DNA of 64,000 bases, from the NCBI GenBank assembly GCA_050084515.1, contig CM114272.1, positions 52,638,001 to 52,702,000 of the forward strand, in the 5' to 3' direction. A model generated the notes under the pieces. That model was given only the letters and a program-made list of their open reading frames with translations, did no database searches and was not told the origin of the DNA. This stretch comes from Blasia pusilla (lineage: Eukaryota; Marchantiophyta; Marchantiopsida; Blasiales). Each line of letters opens with the position of its first letter. Position 1 is the first letter of the stretch. The position numbers and the translations under genes are program-made. Below are positions 45,550 through 57,790 of this stretch, in pieces.

Positions 45550-46554
45550 TAAGATTTGGCTTCCAAATATAGTCATACTCAAGAGTAACATAACTAAGGG
45601 TACAAAGGTTATTAAGAACAACAAGAGCCACAAGAATATCGTAAAAAACCGAACTTTGGCATAAGAAGGGGAAAATATAGAGGTAGAGGGAGTGCCTATA
45701 ATCAAGGTTATTGCATACTAAAAGCTTGTAACTACTATACGATGAAATTTTATTATGCCAAACAGTAGTTTAAGAAGCAAAAAAGAAGAAGATTGATAAT
45801 ACTTTTGCATCAAAAGTACATGGAGTAGTAATACAATATCAAGAAAATGTTGAGTATGAATCACACAATCGAAATAAAACTCAAAGTTATAGAGTCCGAC
45901 TACTAATGGAGAAAAAATTTTCATCATTTTAATATCGTCAAATTATATGGTTGCTCATAAAGAATGATTTGTCGAGGTGGAACCATTGAATATTCGAACA
46001 ATCATGTTGAAAGGGGATAATGTATGACATTGAAGTGTTCATTATTGCTACTCTTTCTTTGTATGACTTCAATGATTTAGGAGATATAATATAAGTACTT
46101 GTTATTATAATAAATATTGTCTTTAAAGTACGAATGGTATGACATAATTACAAGATACAATTCTATGAATAAGGCTATTTTCTTTAAATTAGAACCACCC
46201 ATTAGACATTAGAAGGGAAAGTAGTTGTGGTAGGATGTTCAAATTACATGTTACTATATCTTTTATAGAAGTAGTAATAGATGGATATAATGGTCCAAAG
46301 GTAAAAGATTTTGAGACATGGCATAAGAAAAAGGGAGATTGAATGTAGACGAGTTTTGAAGATGAAGCCCAAAGATAATTTGATTATGATTGGCAGCAGT
46401 GTGCATATGATGCAACTTGGCGTATGTATTTCCAATTTATCTTGCCTTTATTATTACATATGGTTATTTTGTTCTTATTCCTTATTGTGGGATATCTAAA
46501 TTCTATTTCCCTAGATTCCATCTATGGATAAAGAATATAGGGTTGAGCTTAAGG
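45550..46554. other. AT-rich region with possible Gag debris
   Basis: A Gly/Arg-rich stretch (GIRRGKYRGRGSAYNQGY) near 45650-45715 resembles the linker before a retroelement zinc knuckle, then CILKACNYYT. Nothing else was recognised. Confidence 0.3.
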
Positions 46555-46860
46555 GAGATAGTTGACACGTGCCTAAACTCAATATAACTCTCATAGTTTA
46601 GTGCAATGATATTTAGAGTGACATGTCATAAAGTATCATATATAGGTTCAAGTGATATGTGTGCATATGTTTCCGTTTAATAGAAGATGATAAGTCTTCT
46701 ATGAGCATTATAAGGTAAGTTATCCTTGTCCTTACCTTTACATGGAGAAAGAGAGAGAGATGAGGCTTTCTTCTTCTTTCTCTTAACATTCCTACTTCAC
46801 TCTTTTGTGCAAGCTAGCTCCACCTTTTGTTTGTTTGTCACAATATGCAAGGCCAAAACC
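46555..46860 (+). repeat. Possible Ty1/copia 3' LTR after a purine tract
   Basis: GAGCTTAAGGGAGATAG followed by TTGACACG resembles the polypurine tract and LTR start of copia elements. The end near TTTGTTTGTCACA (about 46840) is a guess. No second copy is in the window. Confidence 0.35.
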
Positions 46861-46921
46861 TATTATAATGATTTTATGGCAATGACAATGATCGGTCAGA
46901 AAATTGTATGGTGAATATCAC

Positions 46922-46925
<4 letters not shown>

Positions 46926-46965
<40 letters not shown>

Positions 46966-46966
46966 A
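46926..46966. repeat. TA microsatellite
   Basis: About 20 TA units with one GT interruption. Confidence 0.9.
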
Positions 46967-47024
46967 TTCTTTACTTATGTATAAAATATATCTCAACATT
47001 AAAATATGTATTTAAGGCCCCTTC

Positions 47025-47390
47025 AAGGAGTCAAATCCAAGTATAGAGCCGGCATAATGCAAGTTATTCTACATGTTCTCTACCCTAGGATATGATTTTT
47101 TAACGATCGGATGTTAGCATCCCTGCTAGTATTAATTCTCCTATTAATATGGGACAGAATAATATCCAGAATGTTATTCTTAGCTTTCTTTAGCCGTCTC
47201 CTGGTTTGTGTTCTCTGAATTGTGCCGTATTATTAAAAATTTCGTTGTGTTATTCCCTATCCCTACTTCCGTGTTAGTCCGAACCAGAATGTGATTTGTA
47301 TTACTCCTACCTGTTCGTGTTGTATTCGTGTTTCCAAACTCCGTTATAAACTCAAAACCCTGAATAGGGACCACATAATGGCTAAACAAA
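47025..47390 (-). repeat. Second copy of the 19590-20040 dispersed repeat
   Basis: Reverse complement similar to the plus-strand copy at 19590-20040 over nearly its whole length. Shared blocks are TTCAGGGTTTTGAGTTT, ACGAACAGG, GGACTAACACGG, CATCCGA and ATCCTAGGGT. It has one copy of the inner subrepeat where the other has about three. Confidence 0.6.
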
Positions 47391-49692
47391 TTTATAAACT
47401 TATTACAATTTCTATGAAATGATTTGATGATTGACTCGCAAATCAGTTGTAATTGGTGAGTACAAACACTTTAATTTGCAAGCATAGCAGTTGCTAATGC
47501 GTGAGTATTTATATGTGCTTTGCAAATACCTCGCAATTTCTTCTTGTGGTTTGCAACTCTAAGTAATTCAACAAAAACTCCAAATCTAGTAGCGAATACA
47601 AAGGAGAACCTTGTGTCTTAATCTACAAAAGTTACTCTTTTTATCATAATAATTGTGGCCTTCAGTTCTATACTACAAAAAGGAAACTCACAAAATTTTC
47701 TTAATCTAATTATATAAAATTGGCATATGTATTTAAGTTATCAAGATTAGAGTTGGAATGTCTTGGTATTAGCAGTGTATTTAAGATTTTGTTATCCTTA
47801 ATTTTCATTATGATGTTTTCACATCCTAATTTGTTACATAGTAAGCAAGAAAGGTGCGCCCCCTAACCATATGAGATATAGGTTATTGTAGAAAAAATGA
47901 ACATATGTTTTTTCTAATGGATGCCATACATAGGTACCACAATATCTTAAGAGACACTTTTTATATTTGAATCACATCTTGTGGGACTTTTTACGACAAA
48001 ATGTAGGAAGCTTAAGCTAATATAACTAATATGAGCCTTTACGTAAATTAAGGCAAAATTCAAATCATTGCCTTAAGGAAGATATCATAAGAGAAAATTG
48101 AAAAAAAGAATTCAATGCAACTGAAATACATAGATTGTGTAACATAAATTCAAACATTTGATAAAATGAGCATTAATGTATAAATCATCATAGTTCATAA
48201 ATAACAATATATTGAATTATTAGCCACTTTTCACGATCTATAATATGCATAGATAATCCTTTATATCAGTCTCCTCTAAGAGGATGAAAAATGGGATTAC
48301 ATTAGAGTACTAGCACTATTTAGCCATCTCAACTTATGCGGTGTAGGATTATTGTCCATCATTATAGCCCCTCTAAGTAGGAGATGTTTTAAATCCTTCT
48401 TCATGGTGTATCAATCTCTCATTTTTTTGAGTCCGCCAAACCTCTCTAAGTGGCACAACGTGTTTTGTGTTTGTCATTTAACCATTAGATTTTGATATGG
48501 TTTGTTGGGGTGATCAAGCTTCCTTTGGGTTGCCTAAGGACCATTCGTGTGTAGGGTCTATTGCGATATCCCTCCTTTGTGTGTGGAGCCTGGTTGCATA
48601 GTTTATGATAACTCTCTTGTTTTTGTTTTTTGTTACTTACTTCGAATTGGATCACTCATCTTCCACGATTTCCACTTATTGTCAATGGCCATAGCCTAGA
48701 AATTTCCTTTCGAGATCATTAATTTTCCTCATTTATAATTATGTATATACTATTCGAACCTGAAAAGTTGGTTCGTTTAGATTTGTGTTTTGGTTGATTC
48801 ACGTTCTCTCTTCTTATTTTATTTTCTTCCATGTATTCATAATTATACACTTTACCCTATATTTTTAAAAAAAAAAACTTTGTATAATAATTTATCTCCA
48901 ATGGGGTTGTTATATCTAATGACATTATTAAAACCATTCCTTAATACAAACCCTTACAAGCTATAATATCCAATGTAAACATCTATATTTTCTATTTGCT
49001 TTCCTTCTATGTATATTCTTGCACTTTCATATTAGATTTCAAAGCCCCTTTTTATAAAATCCACTCAAGTTCACACCATTTCAAGGTTTTCTTATCCTAT
49101 CTTGTTCCAATCGTATTATACAAATTATAATACCTATCCTCAATCTATATTGTCTTGGATGTCTACTGGTTTTATGCATGAAAGGAATGATAAAAATACC
49201 TAAAGTTTGTATTATAATTTAATCATTTTATCTTAGTTGCAAGTGTTAATTGATGTAGACTAATTTTGATGTAAAGTTGTAGTCATATTCTTTAATCGAA
49301 TAATAGATATAAGAGAGAAGCGCGCAAATCAACATGTGCTCCCTATTTTGAACAAGAGAATCAATTAATGGATTGATATAAGAAATTCATGTCATTTAAT
49401 CATAGTAAGATTTCCTCCAATATAAGGGTTAAACCCTACGTGTAACATGTGATTGAAGTCAATATCTTACTTGAGAGGCAACCTTTGTATATGGATTGTA
49501 GTTCGTAACTAGCACGAGCACAATACAACTTGCATATATGAACTCCTTTAATCTACTTCATCGTAAGTGTTTCACATGCACACATCTAATTTGAATACAT
49601 AAGATCCTTACACTTGTACAGTAAGTATTACGTATTTGATAATATGCACGCGCACTCATCTTCATATCCCATAGACACACAAGGGTTTAACA
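47391..49692. other. AT-rich region, nothing recognised
   Basis: No coding frame of note, no paired repeats and no element ends were recognised. Confidence 0.5.
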
Positions 49693-49871
49693 TCTATATT
49701 ATTATTGGAGAATGCCTATTCATTTGGATATCACCTCTACTTTTGACACATGTTCTTCTTAGCCAATAAAATCGTTCGTTGTCTAAGCCAGTAGGATCAC
49801 TCGAAATTCAATTGTACACTTAGAATGAGTTCATCAAAATTATACATCCGCATCGCATGGGCACGAGCTAG
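49693..49871 (+). mobile_element. Mini-Helitron, 179 bp
   Basis: It starts TCTATATTATTATTGG after A49692 and ends CTAG (49868-49871) before T49872. A weak stem (CCGCATCGCATGG) precedes the end. Same length class and ends as 55850-56029. It encodes no protein and depends on an autonomous Helitron. Confidence 0.6.
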
Positions 49872-50087
49872 TATTTATATTATTATTCGAGAGTGCCCTT
49901 TAATTTTTCAAACTCCTATCCTATTGACTGGAAGTGCTACGTGTCAAAAGGATTGCATTTTCAATCAGTAAGATTGCTGATTTTCTAAACCAACAAAATT
50001 TAGAACAAGAACACTTGAGAATTTTGAGGGTTGATTTTGAAAAGATAATTTAAACCCATGCATAACATGGGCTTACACTAATCCTAG
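49872..50087 (+). mobile_element. Second mini-Helitron, directly adjoining the first
   Basis: It starts TATTTATATTATTATTCGAG directly at the end of the first element, so one base of TC has changed. It ends with the perfect stem CCCATG-CATAA-CATGGG (50055-50071), 12 nt, then CTAG (50084-50087) and T. The two are head to tail. Confidence 0.6.
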
Positions 50088-50514
50088 TTTCTCACCACCA
50101 CATGATCATCTAAATGTTGGCTTTTAATCTTGAAATCCTATAACATCCATATCTCTCTCTATCTATATGCTTGAGTCGTGAATGAATATCGATGGTCACT
50201 ATCCTCATGAATGGTTTGGAAGACACCTAGGGGCCATACTTACCACATTTCATGTAAAAGGGGGTGTGGGGGATGATGAGTAATAATAGAAAAGGTATGC
50301 TTGGGCCTCTAGAACGGGGTTTAATGGTAATAATAAAGAAATATTGGAAAAAATGTAGGGAACGGATATGGATGCTGGGGGATATTCTAGTCGATAATAA
50401 GGTTAAGAGAACCGACGGCGACGGGCAGCAGAGCACCGTCGAATGGGATCAAGCCGGTTGCCGGAGCGGCGACACGCAACTTGGGAATGAGGTTTCCCGA
50501 ACGGCGCCGGCAGG

Positions 50515-50523
50515 AAACCCTAA
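50515..50523 (+). promoter_or_regulatory. Telo-box (AAACCCTAA) in the eIF4A promoter region
   Basis: AAACCCTAA lies about 1.2 kb upstream of the start codon and about 570 bp upstream of the probable 5'UTR intron, inside a GC-rich promoter island (50400-50820). Telo-boxes are known promoter elements of plant translation genes, which fits the gene downstream. Confidence 0.55.
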
Positions 50524-51083
50524 AACTTGCAATGCACGCCCGAAAGCTCTTGGGCAGTGGACGCAGAATTAATGATGGCGAAACTCTGGATTAGGGTGGC
50601 GAAAGTGGCGAGGCCGCGGGCGGGCTGCCCTACGCGGGTCGGGCAGGTCGATGACAGTGCGCGGGCAGTCGGGCTGCGAGAGGCCAGCGAGGGAAGCCAA
50701 GGGGAGGATCGCTCGACATCGGAAGGCCTCTTTTGATAGCTTGCGCTCCACCGCCGCTACCGCCGTGCGCCGCCGTCTCGAGAGAGAAAGAGCTCTTACA
50801 CAACATTCATTCCCCACTAATTGATCGGTGAGCGTTTGCTGAAATCCTTTCTCTTCTTCGCTGGTCTCTGTCTGCTTGCAATTCCTTCGTTCTCCTCACC
50901 CCTCGCCTCTCAAGTTCATGAGCCGGCCCCCAGGCCGGTTGTCGAAGTGAGCGATCACTACCCTGCGTTTCTTTCGCATCTAGGTAGGCCGTGTGTGGGA
51001 AGTGGAACGTAGAGGCCACGGAGTCTCTAGGGTGTTGGATTGATTACAAACTTGAAGAGAGAGGCTTTCCGTCGTTCAGGAAG

Positions 51084-51714
51084 GTAAGGAAGGGATCTGC
51101 TTTTGCTTGATGCGTTGTGATGTTGGGACATGGTACCCTAAGTGGAAGGGTTTCTTACAATTGTTTATGTAGTTACTATTGGATGATGAGTCGTCCGCTT
51201 TTGTTATCACAATTGAGCGTTCCGTTTCTGCGCCACCGTGCTCTTCAGGAGTGGTATAACATGCGTCCTTCGTCACTGGTGACACTAGAGATGCCTTTGG
51301 TCCGAAGGTTTGCTTTAGATCGTAGAACGAACGAGTGAAGTCGCGAACGGCATGTGGAGTTGCTTGTTCTTGATATTCTCCTCTGAGCCTCTCCCTTGAA
51401 GTTCATCTGCACGTGTATCTCACTTCCGATTAGTGGTTTGGCCTCGTACTTTGCGATATCGTCGTGGAGGTTGTTTCTTGCCGAAGTTTGGATCGTTGGC
51501 ATGTAACCTACTCGTCCCTTTCTTCATCTGTGTCGACTGGTAGCTCTTCACACATCTGTGGTTTAACTCGTTTACTCGGACCTCCTCTCTTGATTTTCTG
51601 TAGTTTTTCCTCTTATTGTTTGTATATTCGTTGAACGTGGAAGAGGTTCCCTCCACGCAGATACTACGATGATACGAATGACCTGATCACTGTTTTTGGT
51701 TCTTTGGCCTGTAG
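51084..51714 (+). other. Probable 5'UTR intron of eIF4A
   Basis: A consensus donor (AGGTAAGG) at 51084 and an acceptor ending in TGTAG at 51714, six bases before the ATG, bracket a non-coding stretch with many stops. Leader introns are usual in plant eIF4A genes. The exact donor is inferred. Confidence 0.5.
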
Positions 51715-51719
51715 ATAGC

Positions 51720-53368
51720 ATGGCAGGTTTGGCACCAGAAGGTTCCCAGTTTGACGCCAGGCAGTATGACGCTAAGATGGATCTAGTGTAAGTTCCGGTC
51801 CCTGTGGTCCCTTTCTTGATTGTTCACTTGTCTCGCATTGTTTTCGTTTACTAGTGCCCTCCAACTATGTGAATCCTCTCTCACTGGGTCTCCTAAATGT
51901 TCTTGTGGCAGTTTGGGTCAGGAAGAAGATTTCATTTCAACCTGGGATGAGGTTCACGAAACTTTCGATGCTATGGGCCTGCTCGAGAATCTCTTGAGAG
52001 GGATCTATGCCTACGGTAAGGTGCTTTCCTCCTCTGCAACATGGCAAGGCACTAATCTGCGCTGGTGTCTGCTGGATTTGAATCTCACCCGCTTTCGTTG
52101 CTCCCAACAGGATTTGAGAAGCCGTCTACCATCCAGCAGCGTGGTATCGTTCCCTTTTGCAAGGGATTGGACGTTATCCAGCAGGCACAGTCTGGAACAG
52201 GGAAAACCGCTACATTTTGTTCAGGAATTTTGCAACAACTGGACTACAGTCTGCTCGAGTGCCAGGCACTAGTGTTGGCTCCTACTCGTGAGCTTGCACA
52301 ACAGATCGAGAAGGTTATGAGAGCTCTGGGAGATTATCTCCAGGTGAAGGTGCACGCCTGCGTCGGTGGAACCAGCGTGCGTGAGGATCAGCGCATACTG
52401 CAAGCTGGAGTGCACGTTGTCGTTGGTACACCCGGTCGTGTGTACGATATGTTGAGGCGTCACGCCCTGAGGCCGGACTCTATCAAGTGCTTTGTCCTGG
52501 ACGAAGCTGATGAGATGCTGTCCCGTGGTTTCAAGGATCAGGTGGGCGGGCCTTTTTATTCTAAGTTCACTGAGGTGTCGGCACCTTGTAGAGTCCGACC
52601 GGATCTGATGTGCCTTATAGTGTTATTGTTTGGTTAAAGTAGTATTTACTGGGTAGTACGCCTGTGGTGTAGTATGTCGTTTACTTCGCGTACCAGGTAA
52701 AATGATTTGTCTAACATCCTCTAACTCCGCAGATTTACGATATTTTCCAACTCCTACCACAAAAACTTCAAGTTGGTGTGTTCTCTGCCACCATGCCCCC
52801 GGAAGCGCTGGAGATAACGAGGAAGTTCATGAACAAGCCTGTGAAGATTCTTGTCAAGAGAGATGAGTTGACCCTCGAGGGTATCAAGCAGTTTTATGTT
52901 AATGTGGATAGAGAAGAGTGGAAGCTCGACACCTTGTGTGATCTGTACGAGACTCTGGCCATTACCCAGAGTGTTATTTTCATCAACACCAGGAGGAAGG
53001 TCGACTGGTTGACAGATAAGATGCGTGCTCGTGACCACACCGTCTCAGCTACTCACGGTGATATGGACCAGAATACTCGTGACATTATCATGAGGGAATT
53101 CCGATCGGGTTCTTCCCGCGTGTTGATCACAACCGATCTTCTCGCCCGTGGTATCGATGTCCAGCAGGTATCTCTTGTCATTAATTATGACCTTCCCACC
53201 CAGCCAGAGAACTACCTTCACCGTATCGGACGAAGTGGTCGATTTGGGAGGAAGGGAGTCGCCATCAATTTTGTCACCAAGGAGGATGAGAGGATGTTAC
53301 AGGACATCCAGAGGTTCTACAACACTGTCGTTGAAGAACTTCCATCTAACGTCGCTGATCTTCTGTGA
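51720..53368 (+). CDS. eIF4A: Translation initiation factor eIF4A, DEAD-box RNA helicase (four coding exons)
   Basis: Coding exons are 51720-51787, 51912-52015, 52111-52541 and 52733-53368. All introns are GT-AG and phases match, giving 412 residues, the usual size. eIF4A is the ATP-dependent helicase of the cytosolic cap-binding complex that unwinds mRNA leaders for ribosome scanning. All family motifs are intact: Q motif ([12 protein letters not shown], residue 58 on), motif I AQSGTGKT (83-90), [37 protein letters not shown] and [13 protein letters not shown]. The C-terminus NVADLL is typical. The N-terminus [12 protein letters not shown] is the plant form, which fixes the start. The GC content is much higher than in the flanks, and the copy looks functional. 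Confidence 0.97.
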
Positions 53369-55849
53369 GTTGGGTTTCCCTGAGGAGGCGGTATACGGGC
53401 TGGTACCAGGAGTTTACCGCAATAGTCGGTGTGCTACCGGCCTTAACTGCGACTAGTCTGTTCTCTTGTATCACATCAGTTACTGAGGTAGAGTGATTAT
53501 TAGCCAATTTGGTATGTACCCATGCCTGAGTAAAACAAGTTAGTAGAGGGACTGGCATGATAACTATTCAAGTGATGGCAGGGTTTTGCACATGGATGGT
53601 GTGGTTTCCAGGGTCTGGTTGAGCACTCCATTCGATGTATTGCTACATTCACTAAGGAAGAGGCTGTACATCCTAGTATATCGAGCTGAACTGGCTTTAA
53701 AAGGCCACTCAATTGTGTTTATCTTTAGGATCGTGGTCGAACAACAATGCATTTTTTGGTGCACTTTGAAATCCGAGGAATCTCCAGTTTTTCGTGACAT
53801 AGGAAGTGGGTTGGAGAATTATTGTGTAAGGATAAGACGGCAGCGCTTGCCAGAGTTTCTACCATTTTCAAAATATTTGCAAACTGGATGAGATAGTAGA
53901 GAACTTGTGAGGATGAGTGTGTACCTTCTAATATCCAATTCAGCAACCCAGAGTCTCAGAGCTGTGGAATACCCGTAGATTGTATGTAACTACAAAGGTG
54001 TATCAGCTGGTTGAGAACTTGGTAGAGACGTTCATACACATACTTTACCAGGCCGAGTGTCTATCCTTTCCGTACAGTTAGACATGTCCGTTCATTGGAT
54101 ACAACGATTTTTGTGAAGAGAGAAATATCTAATGATCACCAAATATCCACCAATATTGTAGAGTAACCGCATCGAATAAACTTCGAACCAAATGTCTGCA
54201 GCCTGGTTAGACCGTGTTTGTATGATAGGAATATAGTAATCCCCTTCATGTAAGTATAACACGATATGCGTGGCTGGGAAACATGCTATGCCCAGGGCGA
54301 GGGCATAGCAGAACTCTCTTTAAGTTATATACTCCTGTGATGTGTAGTCAGAAAAAACTCAGCAGGAGGCGGAGATTTCCACGAAGAGTAAACGCAACGA
54401 GGGGAGTGTATGTAGTGAGCGTTCAAATAAAATGGACTTGTGTTTTCTACATAAGAAAGGCTGTTTTCTACCGGAGGAAAATAAGCGTAAACATAGTCTA
54501 GCGCCGCGGGCAAACGGTCATTCTTTCTTCCCGTGTATCGTCGCCATGTCGTCCATGAACTACTTCACGACTGGCTGATTTTTGTCAGCCAGTTTGAATC
54601 TTGAGCACACAACCACGTAACCCACGCATACGTGTGGATGATGGAAACTATAAGTGGACAGATCCTCACGCCTACCGACAAATTCTTCACGTCACCCAGT
54701 CGTCCGACGCCCACTCTAACATCAGATCTCACCGGTGAGGGCCCGGCCAAGACCCGGCGCAATAAGTTCTCGAACAACAGTGAAGCCTACAGCCTTTCCA
54801 CTCGTCGATTCACCCTCGCGAAACCATCCACGCTGTGACAACAGCCCATGTCCGGCGGATGTGCGCGTGGAAATTGGTACCGGTTCCTCTTTCGAACGTC
54901 GACACCATTTGCTCACAAGAGGCGCGGGAATGTCCGTCCTTACACGCCACAGCACCTTCCATCTCATCCGGTGTACCCAACAGGCACAGCTTTCTTATCA
55001 ACGTCCTTCCCACCTCCGCACTCCCATCGTCTCCTCAACCCTGTATTCCACTCTCGTACCTCCCCGACTCGCTCTTGTTTCATATGTGACATGCCTAACG
55101 GGGGGAAGTGCCGCAGCTTTCGACTTCCATTCTTATCGCTACAACCGGCCATCGTTGTCCTTTCCCATCCTTACAACTCTTGTGTCAACAGATCATGTGC
55201 ATGTGCATGGAGCTTCCGAACGGACGCGAGTACCGAAACGCTTTTTAAATCCGTCGAGGAAAGCAAAAGTTGGCCGACAAAATATAGACAGGCTGAATCA
55301 TCCGCACTCCCTATCGTTGAAGTAAGCCTTGAACGAGTCGAACGACTCTCGCCCAAATTCGAGGTGCACGTTTGGGGCTAAAACGCATATCGAATACATC
55401 CATTTGTTCACTTCGTCCCATTTGTTTCCCTGCACTCTTTGGATGCGTTTAATTTTTCAAGTGCCCTGGAAATATGGTGAGTGCATGAAGTCTTTGACGC
55501 CTTATGATGACCGTCGTAATTGAAACGGGACGGATCAAGACTGTTTTACGAAAATACACTCTTCATGCGTAATGGAACACACTTCAAAGACCTCTCATTT
55601 CACAACCCACAATTTCAAGAGAAGAAATGAAAAATTAATGGGAGGTCTACCCATTCATGAGGGTTGGTTGCATTCTGGAATCTCATTAGTGTAATTCATC
55701 TACACACTCTTTCTTCACCATATCATTCTCCGTGAAGGGCTTGCATTTATGCTTTACCTTCATAACAATATGAAGACATAAAGACGAGTGTTATCATGTT
55801 GATACAAGTGAGATTAGAGTCACCACCTCTAACATTTGTAATCTATCCA
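53369..55849. other. 3' region of eIF4A, then an unassigned moderately GC-rich stretch
   Basis: The first several hundred bases are probably 3' untranslated sequence. Between about 54500 and 55500 GC rises and frames are open on both strands (for example 54735-55325 and 54848-55381 on the plus strand). None resembles a known protein, and no promoter or splice structure could be supported. Confidence 0.35.
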
Positions 55850-56029
55850 TCTATATACTAACTTGAGGATGCGGTCTTTTGTGGTTGCTCCTCCTTTTGA
55901 CACGTGTCAATAGATTTATGTCAAAAATACTTTGTCACCTTAAGTGGGGTCAAAGGAAGAGAAATAAATAAAAAGAGAAAATTTAAACGGGGTCTTTGAA
56001 AGGCACGATCACTTACGACCCTTCACTAG
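55850..56029 (+). mobile_element. Mini-Helitron, 180 bp
   Basis: It starts TCTATATACTAACTTGAGG after A55849 and ends CTAG (56026-56029) before T56030. Length and ends match 49693-49871, and both contain a GACAC(G/A)TGT block about 45-60 bp from the start. The 3' stem is poor. Confidence 0.55.
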
Positions 56030-57349
56030 TTATTTCTATGCGTCGAATTATAATCACATCATTAAGTGTTTAGCACTTAAGGTGTATTTTGTGTCCTTTC
56101 TCATCTATTGCAGCCCTATACCTTCTTATCCTCATATGCATTTTTCAAATTGAGAAATAGTTCCTTACTCTTTCATCCATGTTGCTTTACACCTTAATAT
56201 GATAGTTTTGTCACCCCATTTCCACACGCGTTTCCAAAATAGTTATTAACTCAATTTACATATTTTCAAATAATTTTAATAATATATGAAGAAATAATAT
56301 ATTTTATCATATTTAGAGAAATACAAGGATATAGTTTTTAGCACACTAAATTTAATACCAATAAAATTAATTTTAAATTTTTATAAAATTTTCATCAAAT
56401 AAAGATTTTGAAAACAAGGAGATTAGACAACGTGGAGAGCATTTTAACATTTAAAAAAAGGTAAGTGTAAGCCTAAACGAGAGGGGGTTAAATATTTTTA
56501 AATCTAATTAAGATAGGATTTACACATTAATTATTAAAAAGGGGTAAAGAGACGGAGACAATTTTTTTTTGGAAATAAGGAATAAAGATATGAACATTAT
56601 TTTCTCTCTAAAAAATTTAACCTACTATGAAATTAAATATGTTTGAAGAAAAACAAAAACCCTTAAAATACTAAAACTTGGAGAAATCAACTTGAAAATA
56701 AAAAAACATAACACGACTCAACCAAATATAATTTCAGGAGTCTTACTATTTATAAAATATTAGTAAAGACTTGAATTGATGGAGAAAACATTCAAGCAAA
56801 TACACTAGCATCTTAGAACAAGACACGAGAAGAAAATTTTTTCCAGCAATGGGAAATAACCTCGTCAAAATATGGTACAAGTTACAAAGAATAGAACATA
56901 TGTTGTTTCTAAAACATTTGTATACTATCCATAATCTCATAGAAGTAAATGTTAAGAATTGTTGAAATCTTCATCATGAAAATGCAATTATATTCTGTAA
57001 GGGTTAATCATAATTTTTCATCTTAAAGATTTACGATACTTAGTACATGCTTGTGTCTTAAGTAAGTTCTACAAAACTAGCATTTTTGTGTTGGTGCAAT
57101 GCATTAGGTTAGGGGGATCTTCTCAACCCCTTGTGAGAGGGTCCATCTTTCTTTGTCCCTCCATAGAGAGCTAGAGACTTTAAAAAGAGATCCTTATGAA
57201 ACCGTCTTGTTTTGAAACTTTATCTTCTTCTCCCTTACCTTCCTCTATTGAAAATTCAACCCTACACTTGGTCCACGTCTCCCTACCCATCTCTTATTGA
57301 AAATGAAAAACATTAGTCAAACTCCTTTTGAAGCCATTGTGGAAAACTG
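56030..57349. other. AT-rich region, nothing recognised
   Basis: No coding frame or repeat pair was recognised before the copia LTR. Confidence 0.45.
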
Positions 57350-57790
57350 TTAAAGAAGCATAATTGGTGGGAAACGACTCTCTCTCACACACACACACAC
57401 ACACACCACCACCACCACCATGGAGAACGAAATTCGCAATGAGAGAATGAGTGGAGGCTGGTCCCCTTCCCAATTTTATAGGGTATGTACAATCAATCAT
57501 AACCCTAACCTTAACCATAGTCTCGAGTTAGACTAACTGTGATTAACTAACCATAATTAAGATAATCGCGCTTAATTGACTAACCAAGATTAAGCTTCCC
57601 TACTTTGTGTGAGTACTTGTAGTACTTAGCAGTTCAGGTGTGGTTAAGACTTGAGACTATGGTTAAGGTTAAGCTTCAGCCTCAAAAGAGGCTGAAGCTT
57701 AAGCTTGTTTAGTTGTACTTACTTTGTGTGAGTACTTGTAGTACTTAGCAGTTCAGGTGTCTCATGAGCTTAATTGTAACTCAATCTTCA
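57350..57790 (-). repeat. 3' LTR of the copia element, with nested repeats
   Basis: TATA box CCTATAAAATTGGG on the minus strand near 57475. A 41-bp block occurs twice (57601-57641 and 57720-57760). Between them lies a hairpin with 15-bp arms (57669-57683 and 57688-57702), and a 22-bp inverted pair spans 57507-57528 and 57649-57670. AC and ACC microsatellites occupy 57387-57421. The left end is inferred from a CA on the minus strand. Confidence 0.6.

Noticed and set aside
54735-55381. Two overlapping plus-strand frames of 196 and 177 codons
   Set aside because: Both overlap each other and minus-strand frames. No motif, splice or promoter evidence favours either one.
57501-57520. Telomere-like CCCTAA motif in the copia LTR
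   Set aside because: Only one imperfect unit (ACCCTAACCTTAACC) is present; not an interstitial telomere tract.
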